A program made the translations under genes and the position numbers. The notes under the pieces were generated by a model. That model was not told the origin of the DNA. It searched no databases and worked only from the letters and a program-made list of their open reading frames with translations. This document shows, in pieces, positions 17,368 through 27,341 of a DNA stretch of 64,000 nucleotides. Source of the stretch: CALODP01 sp942492055 (GTDB lineage Bacteria; Bacteroidota; Ignavibacteria; Ignavibacteriales; Melioribacteraceae); NCBI GenBank assembly GCA_942492055.1, contig CALODP010000019.1, positions 1 through 64,000 of the forward strand, given 5' to 3'. The stretch's first letter is position 1. The number at the start of each line of letters is the position of its first letter.

Positions 17368-20151
17368 TTATTTCTTAGCCTTTTTCGTCTTAGTCGTTTT
17401 CTTTTCCACAACAGCTTCTTCTTTCGGGAACAACAAGGCAGCTCTAGCCGCAGCCAATCTTGCGATCGGAACTCTAAACGGAGAACAACTTACATAATTA
17501 AGTCCTGTTCTGTGACAGAATTCAATTGATGAAGGCTCGCCGCCGTGCTCACCGCAAATACCTAATTTGATATCAGGACGAGTTGCGCGACCTTTGTTTG
17601 CGCCAATCTCTACTAACTGTCCTACTCCACTCTGATCCAATGCTTCAAACGGATCTCTCGGTAAAATTTCAGTATCGATGTATGCTGGCAAGAATTTACC
17701 GGCGTCGTCTCTTGACAATCCGAAAGTAGTCTGAGTCAAGTCATTTGTACCAAAGCTAAAGAATTCTGCTACTTCGGCAATCTGATCTGCTGTCAACGCA
17801 GCGCGTGGCAACTCAACCATAGTACCAACCATGTACTTAACTTTCTTTCCTTTTTCTTTGAATACTTCTTCAGCTACTCTTCTTACAATAGCTTCCTGAA
17901 GTTTCAATTCGTTTACATGCCCTACAAGAGGAATCATGATTTCAGGTTTAACCTTTGTACCTTCCTGAGCAACTTCAACAGCAGCTTCGAAAATAGCTCT
18001 TGCCTGCATTTCGGTGATTTCAGGATAGCTTACACCCAAACGGCAACCACGGAAACCTAACATTGGGTTAAACTCATGCATCGAATCCATTTTTTCACGG
18101 ATCTTTGATGATGGCATATTCAATGCTTCTGCAACCATGCTGATCTCTTTTTCAGTATGAGGCAAGAATTCATGCAAAGGTGGATCCAAAGTTCTAATGG
18201 TAACAGGTTTACCTTTCATTACTTCGAAAATACCCTTAAAGTCTTCTCTCTGAAGCGGAAGAAGTTTTGCCAATGCTTTCTTTCTGTCTTCTTCGTTATC
18301 TGCCAAAATCATTTCGCGAACCGCTAAGATTCTATCGCCACCGAAGAACATGTGCTCTGTACGGCATAATCCGATACCTTCCGCACCGAAAGAGATCGCG
18401 TTTGCAGACTGATCCGGTTGGTCGGCGTTAGTTCTAACACCTAAAGTTCTGATCTTATCTGCCCAAGCCATTAAGCTCTTGTATGTTTTGTAAATATCCG
18501 AGTTCTTCTCTTCCATTTCACCGGTAATTAACACCTGAAGAACTTCGGAAGGTTTGCTTTCGAGTTTACCATTAATGATTTCACCTGTTGTACCGTCGAT
18601 GGAAATATATTCGCCTTCTTTTACTACAATATCTTTTCCGTCAACTGTCATCTTAGCTTTTTTGTAATTGATATTCAAAGCTCCGGCTCCGGCAACACAA
18701 ACTTTACCCATCTGTCTAGCAACCAAAGCGGCGTGAGATGTCATTCCACCCTTAGCAGTTAAGATACCTTCGGCAGCGTTCATACCTTTAATATCTTCAG
18801 GAGAAGTTTCGATTCTTACAAGAATAACAGGTTCGCCGTCTTTTGCCATCTCTTCAGCGTCTGTTGCGTTAAATGCAACACGACCTGAGGCAGCTCCGGG
18901 ACCTGCATTCAAACCTTTAGTAAGAAGTGCTCCTTCGGCAATAGCTTTATTTTTCTCTTCAACATCAAAAATAGGTCTGAGCAATTGATTTAATTGATCA
19001 GGCTCAATTCTTAAAATTGCGTCTTCTTTTTCGATAAGTTTTTCTTTAACCATATCAACAGCAATTTTGATAGCTGCAAAACCGGTTCTCTTACCAACAC
19101 GGCACTGCAACATCCATAGTTTACCTTGCTGAATAGTAAATTCGATGTCCATCATATCTTTATAGTGCTCTTCAAGAATCTTTCTGATGTCCATTAATTC
19201 CTGATAAGCTTTTTTGTCATCTTTCTCCAAATGCTCGATCGGTAGCGGAGTTCTTGTGCCGGCAACAACATCCTCTCCTTGAGCGTTGAAAAGATACTCG
19301 CCGTAGAAAATATTCTCGCCGGAAGCTGGGTCACGAGTAAATGCAACACCTGTACCGGAATCTTCGCCCATGTTTCCGAAAACCATAGACTGAATATTTA
19401 CAGCTGTTCCCCATTCGTCAGGAATATTATTTAGTTTTCTGTAAACAATAGCTCTTTCATTATCCCAAGAACCGAATACAGCGCTAATAGCTCCCCACAA
19501 TTGTTTCTTAGGATCTTCGGGGAAATCGACACCTAATTTTTTCTTAATAGCAGCTTTGAACTCGATAACAAGTTCTTTCAAATCTTCTGCGGAAAGATCA
19601 GTGTCTTTTTCAACTCCTTTCTCTTCTTTCTTTTTCTCAAGAATTTCTTCGAAAGGATCTATGTCAGTTTTGCTTTCAGGTTTCATTCCCAAAACAACAT
19701 CCCCGTACATTGCAACGAATCTTCTGTAAGAATCGTAAGCGAATCTTGGATTGTTTGTTTTTTCGATCAAACCTTCAACAGTAGTATCGTTCAAACCAAG
19801 ATTAAGAATAGTATCCATCATACCAGGCATCGAAGCTCTTGCACCGGAACGAACAGAAACCAACAAAGGATTTTTTACATCCCCGAATTTAGCTCCCATC
19901 GTTTTTTCAACTTTTTCAAGAGCCATTTCAACTTGTTCTTTTAACTCTTTGGGATACTTTTTCTTATTTTCGTAGTAATAAGTACATAAATCAGTAGTAA
20001 TGGTAAAACCAGCCGGTACAGGCAAACCAATGTTTACCATTTCGGCTAAGTTCGCCCCTTTACCACCTAAAAGGTTTTTCATATCGGCTTTGCCTTCAGC
20101 CTTTTTACCTCCGAAGAAGTAAACATACTGGGGTGTTTTAGCTTTTGCCAT
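17368..20151 (-). CDS. ppdK: Pyruvate, phosphate dikinase
   Basis: A 927-residue enzyme interconverting pyruvate + ATP + Pi with PEP + AMP + PPi. The N-terminal ATP-grasp domain starts with GGKGANLAEM (29-38). The swivelling phosphohistidine is H473 in GGMTSHAALVARQMG. The TIM-barrel end holds SFGTNDLTQTTFG and the catalytic Cys in LGICGEHGGEPSS. Full length and complete. It has a lysine/threonine-rich C-terminal tail (KKTTKTKKAKK), which is an addition of unknown use. It sits between lpxK (31 bp) and queA. Confidence 0.97.
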   Translation of the reverse strand: MAKAKTPQYVYFFGGKKAEGKADMKNLLGGKGANLAEMVNIGLPVPAGFTITTDLCTYYYENKKKYPKELKEQVEMALEKVEKTMGAKFGDVKNPLLVSVRSGARASMPGMMDTILNLGLNDTTVEGLIEKTNNPRFAYDSYRRFVAMYGDVVLGMKPESKTDIDPFEEILEKKKEEKGVEKDTDLSAEDLKELVIEFKAAIKKKLGVDFPEDPKKQLWGAISAVFGSWDNERAIVYRKLNNIPDEWGTAVNIQSMVFGNMGEDSGTGVAFTRDPASGENIFYGEYLFNAQGEDVVAGTRTPLPIEHLEKDDKKAYQELMDIRKILEEHYKDMMDIEFTIQQGKLWMLQCRVGKRTGFAAIKIAVDMVKEKLIEKEDAILRIEPDQLNQLLRPIFDVEEKNKAIAEGALLTKGLNAGPGAASGRVAFNATDAEEMAKDGEPVILVRIETSPEDIKGMNAAEGILTAKGGMTSHAALVARQMGKVCVAGAGALNINYKKAKMTVDGKDIVVKEGEYISIDGTTGEIINGKLESKPSEVLQVLITGEMEEKNSDIYKTYKSLMAWADKIRTLGVRTNADQPDQSANAISFGAEGIGLCRTEHMFFGGDRILAVREMILADNEEDRKKALAKLLPLQREDFKGIFEVMKGKPVTIRTLDPPLHEFLPHTEKEISMVAEALNMPSSKIREKMDSMHEFNPMLGFRGCRLGVSYPEITEMQARAIFEAAVEVAQEGTKVKPEIMIPLVGHVNELKLQEAIVRRVAEEVFKEKGKKVKYMVGTMVELPRAALTADQIAEVAEFFSFGTNDLTQTTFGLSRDDAGKFLPAYIDTEILPRDPFEALDQSGVGQLVEIGANKGRATRPDIKLGICGEHGGEPSSIEFCHRTGLNYVSCSPFRVPIARLAAARAALLFPKEEAVVEKKTTKTKKAKK

Positions 20152-20182
20152 TAAATGTTACCTCCAAATGATTGTGTGTGTT

Positions 20183-21226
20183 TTATATTATGTCCATGAG
20201 TAATTTCCTGAATTCTTCCTCTTCTTCTATCTTTAACTCGATTTTCAGATAAAAGATATCAATATCATCAAGCTCTTTGGAAAAATTGATAAGCTTAACA
20301 GCATCCTTTTGGGTTGTAAGTACTGAAAAAGAATTTGTTTCGTAAAATTGTTTTCTAATAGCATGAATCTCTTTTTCGTCATATTCATTATGATCTCCAA
20401 ACAGCAATTTGTTTTTGATATTGATATTCTTCTTTTCCAAAATGCGTAGAAAAGAATAGGGTTTTGCAATACCACAAACGACTAAACTGTTTTGTCCGAT
20501 AAATTCTTCAACATCATAATACTTATGGGTTTTGACGTCAAAAATACCAGCTATTTCATAGTACCCATGAAATACTTTTTTCCCTTCGAAATAATCCATC
20601 ATCTTCCCCGGAATTTCTTCCTTGGAAGAGAATTTTCTATTTATTATTACAACATCAGCCCTATCAACCGATGACAAAGGTTCTCTCATTACCCCAAGGG
20701 GGAGCGGTTTGTGATCAATTCCTCCGTTTTTGAGCAAAAAACGTTGATCGAAAACCAAGATGTCCAAATCACGCTTTATCCATCTATGTTGAAAAGCGTC
20801 ATCTAAGACAATTGCCTCAAGAGATACATCTCGTAAAAGTTTTTCCGATCCTTCAACTCTCTTTTCACAAACAGCAGAAGGGATCTGACATTCTCCCGTT
20901 GCCAAATAGATTTCGTCCCCGCATTTATCAACATCAACATTGGGAATCCCATTATCTGAAACAAGAAGATAGCCTTTCGAATTCCTTCTATACCCTCGAC
21001 TAAGAAGTCCGACCTTAATTCCGGCTTCTTTTAATATTTTCGCTACGCTAATAACGGTGGGGGTTTTTCCGGCTCCTCCTACGGTAATATTCCCAACAGA
21101 TATTACCTTTGCTTTTACAGCAGTAGATTTGAAAATGTTCTTGTCAAACATCCAATTTCTTACCCGCATAATTCCGGCAAAGACAAAAACCGTTGGAGAA
21201 AGTAATATTTTTAATATCTTAAGCAA
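20183..21226 (-). CDS. lpxK: Tetraacyldisaccharide 4'-kinase
   Basis: A 347-residue membrane-associated kinase that adds the 4'-phosphate to the lipid A precursor. The P-loop is VGGAGKTPTV near residue 50, with an N-terminal hydrophobic helix, LSRGYRR and VLDDAFQHRWIKRDLDILVFD, all characteristic. It overlaps the preceding acyltransferase gene by 8 bp, in a lipid A run with lpxB. Confidence 0.95.
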   Translation of the reverse strand: MLKILKILLSPTVFVFAGIMRVRNWMFDKNIFKSTAVKAKVISVGNITVGGAGKTPTVISVAKILKEAGIKVGLLSRGYRRNSKGYLLVSDNGIPNVDVDKCGDEIYLATGECQIPSAVCEKRVEGSEKLLRDVSLEAIVLDDAFQHRWIKRDLDILVFDQRFLLKNGGIDHKPLPLGVMREPLSSVDRADVVIINRKFSSKEEIPGKMMDYFEGKKVFHGYYEIAGIFDVKTHKYYDVEEFIGQNSLVVCGIAKPYSFLRILEKKNINIKNKLLFGDHNEYDEKEIHAIRKQFYETNSFSVLTTQKDAVKLINFSKELDDIDIFYLKIELKIEEEEEFRKLLMDII

Positions 21227-21875
21227 ATGTTTCGGCTTCTTCTTGTAATTTATTTAACTCTCGTTCCAACCCTTTTATTCGTAGGGTTGTTTCTTCTCGC
21301 GATAATGATTCGTCAATAAATACGGGAGAAGAATAGATTACTTTTACCTTACTGAAAGGCTTGGGGATCTCAAATTTATCCCAACTATTCAACACGTATT
21401 TCTTTTTATATCCAACAGCCATCAACACAATGGGAATTTTTGTTTTCAGAGCGGTAACAACTGCACCGGCTTTCATTTCCCGATAAGGGCCCGTCGGACC
21501 ATCGGGTGTTATGGCAATCGAATAGTTACTATCAGCCAAAGAAATCATTTCATCCAAAGCAGCTTTGCCTCCTATATGGCTTGATCCTCTGACTACATTA
21601 TATTTCCATTTTTCCAAAAGATCGGCAAGTAACTGCCCGTCTTTACTTTTGCTAACCAAAGCAGCGAATCCTTTCCCTCTATTCGCATACCATGGATAAT
21701 ACATTGCACCATGCCAAAAGGCTAAAACAATATTCCCTTTTGCCAGAGCCGCTTCAAACTTATTCTTATTTGATGTCTCAACCCTAAGTGTAAGATTCAA
21801 CATCCCAATTACTGTTTTGAGAAGTTTATTTCCCAAATATCTCAAAAGCGCTCTTTTACTTTCTTTATAACTCAT
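21219..21875 (-). CDS. DUF374-type lysophospholipid/lipid A acyltransferase-like protein
   Basis: A 218-residue protein of the DUF374 acyltransferase group. It has FWHGAMYYPWY (an HxxxxY/W variant of the catalytic His region), the RGSSHIGGKAALDEM segment and ITPDGPTGPYREMKAGAV, which contains the conserved DGP. It lies between lpxB and lpxK with overlapping ends (11 and 8 bp), so a role in completing lipid A acylation is a reasonable inference. The true acyl donor and acceptor are unknown. Confidence 0.85.
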   Translation of the reverse strand: MSYKESKRALLRYLGNKLLKTVIGMLNLTLRVETSNKNKFEAALAKGNIVLAFWHGAMYYPWYANRGKGFAALVSKSKDGQLLADLLEKWKYNVVRGSSHIGGKAALDEMISLADSNYSIAITPDGPTGPYREMKAGAVVTALKTKIPIVLMAVGYKKKYVLNSWDKFEIPKPFSKVKVIYSSPVFIDESLSREETTLRIKGLERELNKLQEEAETFA

Positions 21876-23001
21876 TTATTCCCGCTAAAATTTCTTCTGC
21901 GGCTGTTTTGGAAGCGCCTCCTAAACTTAATTTACCTCTTATAGCTTCGAACTGCATTTCTATTGATTCGGTCTTTTTGTTATCCGTTAAAATCTCTTCT
22001 ACGCTTTTTACAATTTCCTCGGAATTCATGTCATCTTGAATCAACTCTTTTACAACATCTTCTCCGGCAATAATATTCGCGATGGCAATGTTATTAATCT
22101 TTATCAACATGCGTCCCAGCAAATAAGTAATTTTATTGGTCTTATAAACAACAACATGTGGTAACCCCAATAACGCAGCTTCCAACGTTGATGTCCCGGA
22201 TTTTATTATTCCCACTCTGGAATACTTCAAAAGATCATAAGTATTCCCTTTTATCATCTTGAAACCTGCATTTCCCCAATGTTGCTTTATTACATCCTGA
22301 TCAATATTATCCGAACATGCTATCACTGGAATTAGTCCATATTTATCCGCTATTTTTTTTGCGGCAACGGAACATTCTTCCATAATCCTTTCTATCTCAT
22401 GAATTCTACTTCCAGGCATGATCAACAAAATCTCTTGGTCAGTTGACAATCCTAGTTTGTCGTAGAGTTCCTCTTTGGAAAGATAATCGTATTTTGCTAT
22501 CCTTTCGGTTAAAGGATGTCCAACATATCTCACCGGAACATCATGAGCTTTATAAAGAGTTTCCTCAAAAGGAAACACAACTAACATCTGATCTACTAAC
22601 TTCTTAATTTTTTTTATTCGTCCTTGCCCCCAAGCCCAAATTTGAGGAGAGATATAATATACAATCCTTACCCCCATTTCTCTTAGCTCCTTGGCAAGAC
22701 TTAGATTAAACCCGGGATAATCGATTAAAACAGCTTCCTTAATCCCTTCAGTTTTAACTTTTTCCAAAACATCCCGCTTAACCTTGCGAATAAAGGGGAG
22801 ATGTTTGATAACCTCAACAAACCCTAAGAAGGCCATATCTTTTATGTGATATAGAATTTCCATTCCCTCGGCTTCCATCTTGTCCCCTCCGATACCGAAA
22901 ATGGAAATATCTTTATCCTTCTTTTTTAATTCTTTTACCAAAGCAGAGCCGTGTAAATCGCCCGATGCTTCTCCGGCAATAACTAATAGTTTTTTTTTCA
23001 A
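21865..23001 (-). CDS. lpxB: Lipid-A-disaccharide synthase
   Basis: A 378-residue GT-B glycosyltransferase that joins UDP-diacylglucosamine to lipid X. The N-terminus IAGEASGDLHGSALV, ISPQIWAWGQGRIKKI, IMPGSRIHEIERI and the sugar-nucleotide region KSGTSTLEAALLGLPHVVVYKTN are all standard. It overlaps the next gene by 11 bp. With lpxK it shows that the cell makes lipid A. Confidence 0.97.
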   Translation of the reverse strand: MKKKLLVIAGEASGDLHGSALVKELKKKDKDISIFGIGGDKMEAEGMEILYHIKDMAFLGFVEVIKHLPFIRKVKRDVLEKVKTEGIKEAVLIDYPGFNLSLAKELREMGVRIVYYISPQIWAWGQGRIKKIKKLVDQMLVVFPFEETLYKAHDVPVRYVGHPLTERIAKYDYLSKEELYDKLGLSTDQEILLIMPGSRIHEIERIMEECSVAAKKIADKYGLIPVIACSDNIDQDVIKQHWGNAGFKMIKGNTYDLLKYSRVGIIKSGTSTLEAALLGLPHVVVYKTNKITYLLGRMLIKINNIAIANIIAGEDVVKELIQDDMNSEEIVKSVEEILTDNKKTESIEMQFEAIRGKLSLGGASKTAAEEILAGINEL

Positions 23002-23006
23002 ATAGG

Positions 23007-23735
23007 TTATCCTTGTAAGTAAACTTCTCTTCTTTTTAACTCAGCTTGGTGTCTTTTTTTTAATTTCCGCTTTTCCGTTAACTCTTTCACTCTCATTCTA
23101 ACTTCGGCAAATGATTTATATGGGAAATATGAAATTCTGTTTTTCTCACAAAACTTCAGCAATGAGTTTTTTGCGAAAATAAAATCGACAAATTGCGCCG
23201 GACAAGTATCTGAGGTGCCATCCCCTATATATATAGTGAAATCATCGTCACTACTATTATTTATAATATGGTTGCGTTTGCAATTCGCGCATCTGGAACA
23301 CTCTTCATCAGTGTAAGGGAAATCAGGAACAAGCTTATTTTTGCCGTCAAACAAAAGTTGGTTTGAATAATATTTTATTCTTTCCAAGCCTTCCTTTTTC
23401 AGAATCCGCTCAATATAGTAGTGCAAACCATCGCTCAATATGATAATGTCAATTTTACTATCTTCACAAAATTCAACAAATCGTTTGAAGGAAGGATCTA
23501 TTTCAATCTTATCCAAAAACATGTCAAACTTGTCACGGTCAAATTCATCAATGGTCTCGCACAATTCTTGCCAACATTGCATCGAGGTTATTTCATCAGC
23601 CATCCAACGACCAACTATTTCCTTGGATTTTTCGGAATCACCGAATTCAAGAAACATCGCCTCGCCAACATCAACCGTTGTTATCGTTCCGTCGAAATCT
23701 ACAAATACTTTATATACTCTTTCTTCTTTATTCAA
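23007..23735 (-). CDS. MtnX-like HAD phosphatase
   Basis: A 242-residue HAD-IB phosphatase. Motif I is DFDGTIT, motif II ILSDG and motif III GDGTSDTCPA. The 2-hydroxy-3-keto-5-methylthiopentenyl-1-phosphate phosphatase family has this layout, including the Cys-rich insert CSRCANC before motif III. No other methionine-salvage gene is visible nearby, so the substrate could differ. It sits 2 bp after smc and 5 bp before lpxB. Confidence 0.8.
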   Translation of the reverse strand: MNKEERVYKVFVDFDGTITTVDVGEAMFLEFGDSEKSKEIVGRWMADEITSMQCWQELCETIDEFDRDKFDMFLDKIEIDPSFKRFVEFCEDSKIDIIILSDGLHYYIERILKKEGLERIKYYSNQLLFDGKNKLVPDFPYTDEECSRCANCKRNHIINNSSDDDFTIYIGDGTSDTCPAQFVDFIFAKNSLLKFCEKNRISYFPYKSFAEVRMRVKELTEKRKLKKRHQAELKRREVYLQG

Positions 23736-23737
23736 TA

Positions 23738-26700
23738 CTATTCCTTAACCGTAATTTGTTCATTGAACTGAACCGCCGCCAACTTGGATATTCCTTCTTC
23801 CATCATCGTAACACCGTACATATTCTCAGCGGCAATCATAGTTTTCTTATTGTGAGTAACAACGATGAACTGAGTATTGGTGCTAAAATCTTTCAGTAAA
23901 TTCGTAAATCGCCCGACATTCGCATCATCCAGTGGAGCATCAACCTCATCAAGAATACAGAACGGACTTGGCTTGACCAAATAGATTGCAAAGAGTAATG
24001 CTGTTGCCGTAAGTGTTTTTTCGCCACCGGATAATAATTCAATACCGGTAGGTCTTTTCCCTTTCGGTTTAGCCATTATTTCAATCTTAGCCTCAAGCGG
24101 ATCAACCCCTTCCTGCAAAATAAGATTAGCCTCGTCTCCCGGATTAAACAAAGATTGGAAAATCTGTACGAAATTGAGTCTTATCTGTTCGAACGTCTCC
24201 AAGAATAATTTCTGAGCCGTTTCATTGATTTCATTAATGGTCTTAATAAGATCTCTCTCAGACTCAAGCAGGTCATCTCTTTGCTTGTGTAGAAAATCCA
24301 GACGTTCCTTTTCTTCTTCATACTCTGAATATGCCAATAAGTTAATCGGCCCCAAAGTTTTAAGCTCATGCTTCAGTTTCTGAACTTCGGATTTTGTTTC
24401 TCTGAAATTAAACGTCTCAAAGTCTTCATATTCTTTAACTTCCAATTCGAGAGAATACTCTTCCTGAATATACTCTACTAATCTTTCGACCTTTATTTTC
24501 AATTCACTTAATTGTATATCAAAAGAGTGGATCTTATCCGAGACAACTTGTCTCTCGTTTCTAAAACCACTTAACTCCGATTCGAATTTTGCAGCTTCCC
24601 CTTTTACAGTATTAAGTCTTTCTTTAATTCCCGACTCTTGTTCTTTTAACTGAGAGCGTTCGCCGTAAATCTCATCATATTCAATTTGATTATCTTCAAT
24701 GATGCTCTGTATCGAATGGGTCTCTTCCAACGCGGAGGAAATATCCTTTTCTCTTTTCTCAATTGAGCTCTTAATTCTGTCGATACTATTTTCGGCAGTT
24801 GTAAGAGCATTCTTCGTATTCTGTAATTTACCTTTGGATCGTTCGAGAGCTACTTTTGCCTGATTATGCTCGTTTTGCGCTCTGCTATATCCTTCTTCTA
24901 TATCCTTTAGGCCAATTTCGAACTCGGAAATTTCATTCTCTTTGGCAGTCTCCTTTTCAGCTACTTGCTGATATTCTTCATTGACCTCGTCAATAACCTT
25001 TCCAATTTGAGAAGCTTCGTTCGCTAATTCCTGTATCTGCTTTTGGGTTTTCTCAATATCCTCGTTGGCTTTGGTTTTCTCGAATTCAAATTGAGAAATC
25101 TGTTTTTCCAAATTATTAATATCATTCAGGAATGCCCTACCCTGATCGGAAATAGCTTTAAGATCAATAGCAGCAAGCTCTTCTTCCTTTTCACTAATTA
25201 CTTCCTGCAAACGAACTAAATTGGCTTCGTATTTTGGGAACTCTTTTTTAAGTTCATCCAACATCTGCTTTCTACCGAATAAAGTCTCATCCAATTTCGG
25301 GGAGGAGCCGGCCTCGATCAGACCACCGGTTTGTACATAATCTCCATCCAGAGTAACAAATGTATAATTCGGATATTCTCTGTGCAATTCCAATGCAGCT
25401 TCCAACGAAGAGGCAATTGCGCAATTATTCAAAATCTTGTTAAAGTATGGCTTCCACTGTTCCGCGGAACGAACATACTCAAAAGCCCACCCGATAAAAG
25501 CTTTCTCATTTTGAAGTTTCTTCCGTTTCTTGTTTTCGCCATAATCATAAATCTTTTTGAAGAATGACTTCTTCCCGACAGTGGGAAGGTCCAATAAGAA
25601 AAAGGAGGCTTTTCCAAGATCGTTTTCTTTCAGATAATTTATTGCTTCCGATAGTTCATCAAATTTCTCTATCAACAAATTGTTAAGCACAGACTTTAAC
25701 GCCGCTTCCAAAGCAAAACGATACTCTTCCTCCGTATTTCCTACATCGGCAAAAAGAGTTTTGTCATTTGTAGTCCATGAATCGGACTCCATTAAAGCTT
25801 TGGAACCTTTTGACACCCCTTCCAAATTAGCAATCAATGTCTGGAATAGTTCTATCTTATTCCTCAATTCATTAATTACATTTTTCTCTTCAAGTTCCTT
25901 GTTGCGCAAATCGGATAGCTCGTGTTCCAAACTCTCCTTTTCTTTTTGCTTTTGAGTATAGAGATTTTCCGATTCTTCAAATTGCTTTTGAACTTCTTCT
26001 TTTTCTACTGACAGATCTTCAAGATATCCAACAGTCTTAGCAATTTTTTCTGTAGCCTTTTGAATGGAAAATTCTAACTTCTCTATATCCTTATTTAGCT
26101 TATTCAGAGATTTTCTATTTGCAGAGATCTGATTTTCCTTCGTATTAAGGATTTTATGAATCTCCAAAATCTCTTCATTCTTCTGCTTTAATTCTTTTCT
26201 TGTCTCTTCCAGCTTCTCTTTCTTTTCAATAATAGAAGACTCATTTTCTATTATCTCAACTTTCTTTTCCTCAAGAAGCTGTTCCAATTCTTTTATCTCG
26301 CCCTTATAAAGCTCTATTGCTTCTTCAGTTTGAAGTAATTGATCGCGAAACTCTTCCAATTCTTCTTGATAACGTGATAAGTTATTCTTTAAGGAGCGAT
26401 CCCTTTCTTCGGCAACGGAAATATTTTTTTGAACATTATGAAGTCGCTCGGTATTTTGCGATAGCTCATATCGCTTTTTCCCCAACTCCTTCTCAATCTC
26501 ATTAATCTTAGTCCGATATTCAATCAACTCCGTTTCGATCGTTCTGATCGATTTATCAATCTCTTCTTTTCTCTCGTTTGCCACGTTTCTTTGTTCGATA
26601 AGATTCCGGATATTCGCGACCCCGAGAGAATATTCTCTTTCGGATAGATCTACTTCCTTTTCTTTGAGGAGAGATTGAATTTGATTATACTTATCTGCCT

Positions 26701-27331
26701 TTTTTGCTTGTCTCTCCAAGGATCGAACAGTTTTTTCAACTTCCGAAACGATATCATTAACACGAACCAGATCGGACTTTACTTCATCAAGTTTTCTGAG
26801 GGATAATTTTCTGCGGAGTTTATATTTATTTACGCCTGCTGCCTCTTCGAATAATTTACTTCTTTCATCGGCGCGACCGCTTAAGATATTTTCGATCATC
26901 TTCAATTCTATCACGGAATAGGCGTTTGTAGCCATACCTGTATCCATAAAAAGATTCGTGATATCTTTCAGACGGCATACGTTCTTGTTCAACAAATATT
27001 CACTTTCACCGGAACGAAATATTCTTCTTGTAATTGTAACTTCGGAATACTCGGTCGGAAGAATCCCTTTATCGTTTACTATTGTAAGGGAGACTTCAGC
27101 CATTCCCATAGGCTTTTTGGTTCTGGTTCCGTTGAAGATAACCGCTTCCATTTTATCGGAACGAAGAGCACTACTTTTCTGCTCCCCCAGTACCCAACGA
27201 ATGGAATCTACAATATTTGATTTACCACACCCGTTAGGCCCGACAATACCGGTCATCCCTTTCGTAAAATTCACAATCGTTCTGTTAGCAAACGACTTGA
27301 ATCCGAATATTTCCAGTTTCGATAGATACAA
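23738..27331 (-). CDS. smc: Chromosome segregation protein SMC
   Basis: A 1,197-residue condensin ATPase. Walker A GPNGCGKSNIVD is near residue 32. Two long coiled coils flank a hinge (about 500-670, with GVSKGSKALME and LDGDYVQTGGLIEAGSS). The C-terminal head carries the signature LLSGGEKTLTATALLFA and Walker B FCILDEVDAPLDD. Full length. The reading frame is intact over 3.6 kb. Confidence 0.97.
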   Translation of the reverse strand: MYLSKLEIFGFKSFANRTIVNFTKGMTGIVGPNGCGKSNIVDSIRWVLGEQKSSALRSDKMEAVIFNGTRTKKPMGMAEVSLTIVNDKGILPTEYSEVTITRRIFRSGESEYLLNKNVCRLKDITNLFMDTGMATNAYSVIELKMIENILSGRADERSKLFEEAAGVNKYKLRRKLSLRKLDEVKSDLVRVNDIVSEVEKTVRSLERQAKKADKYNQIQSLLKEKEVDLSEREYSLGVANIRNLIEQRNVANERKEEIDKSIRTIETELIEYRTKINEIEKELGKKRYELSQNTERLHNVQKNISVAEERDRSLKNNLSRYQEELEEFRDQLLQTEEAIELYKGEIKELEQLLEEKKVEIIENESSIIEKKEKLEETRKELKQKNEEILEIHKILNTKENQISANRKSLNKLNKDIEKLEFSIQKATEKIAKTVGYLEDLSVEKEEVQKQFEESENLYTQKQKEKESLEHELSDLRNKELEEKNVINELRNKIELFQTLIANLEGVSKGSKALMESDSWTTNDKTLFADVGNTEEEYRFALEAALKSVLNNLLIEKFDELSEAINYLKENDLGKASFFLLDLPTVGKKSFFKKIYDYGENKKRKKLQNEKAFIGWAFEYVRSAEQWKPYFNKILNNCAIASSLEAALELHREYPNYTFVTLDGDYVQTGGLIEAGSSPKLDETLFGRKQMLDELKKEFPKYEANLVRLQEVISEKEEELAAIDLKAISDQGRAFLNDINNLEKQISQFEFEKTKANEDIEKTQKQIQELANEASQIGKVIDEVNEEYQQVAEKETAKENEISEFEIGLKDIEEGYSRAQNEHNQAKVALERSKGKLQNTKNALTTAENSIDRIKSSIEKREKDISSALEETHSIQSIIEDNQIEYDEIYGERSQLKEQESGIKERLNTVKGEAAKFESELSGFRNERQVVSDKIHSFDIQLSELKIKVERLVEYIQEEYSLELEVKEYEDFETFNFRETKSEVQKLKHELKTLGPINLLAYSEYEEEKERLDFLHKQRDDLLESERDLIKTINEINETAQKLFLETFEQIRLNFVQIFQSLFNPGDEANLILQEGVDPLEAKIEIMAKPKGKRPTGIELLSGGEKTLTATALLFAIYLVKPSPFCILDEVDAPLDDANVGRFTNLLKDFSTNTQFIVVTHNKKTMIAAENMYGVTMMEEGISKLAAVQFNEQITVKE

Positions 27332-27341
27332 ATATTTTCTC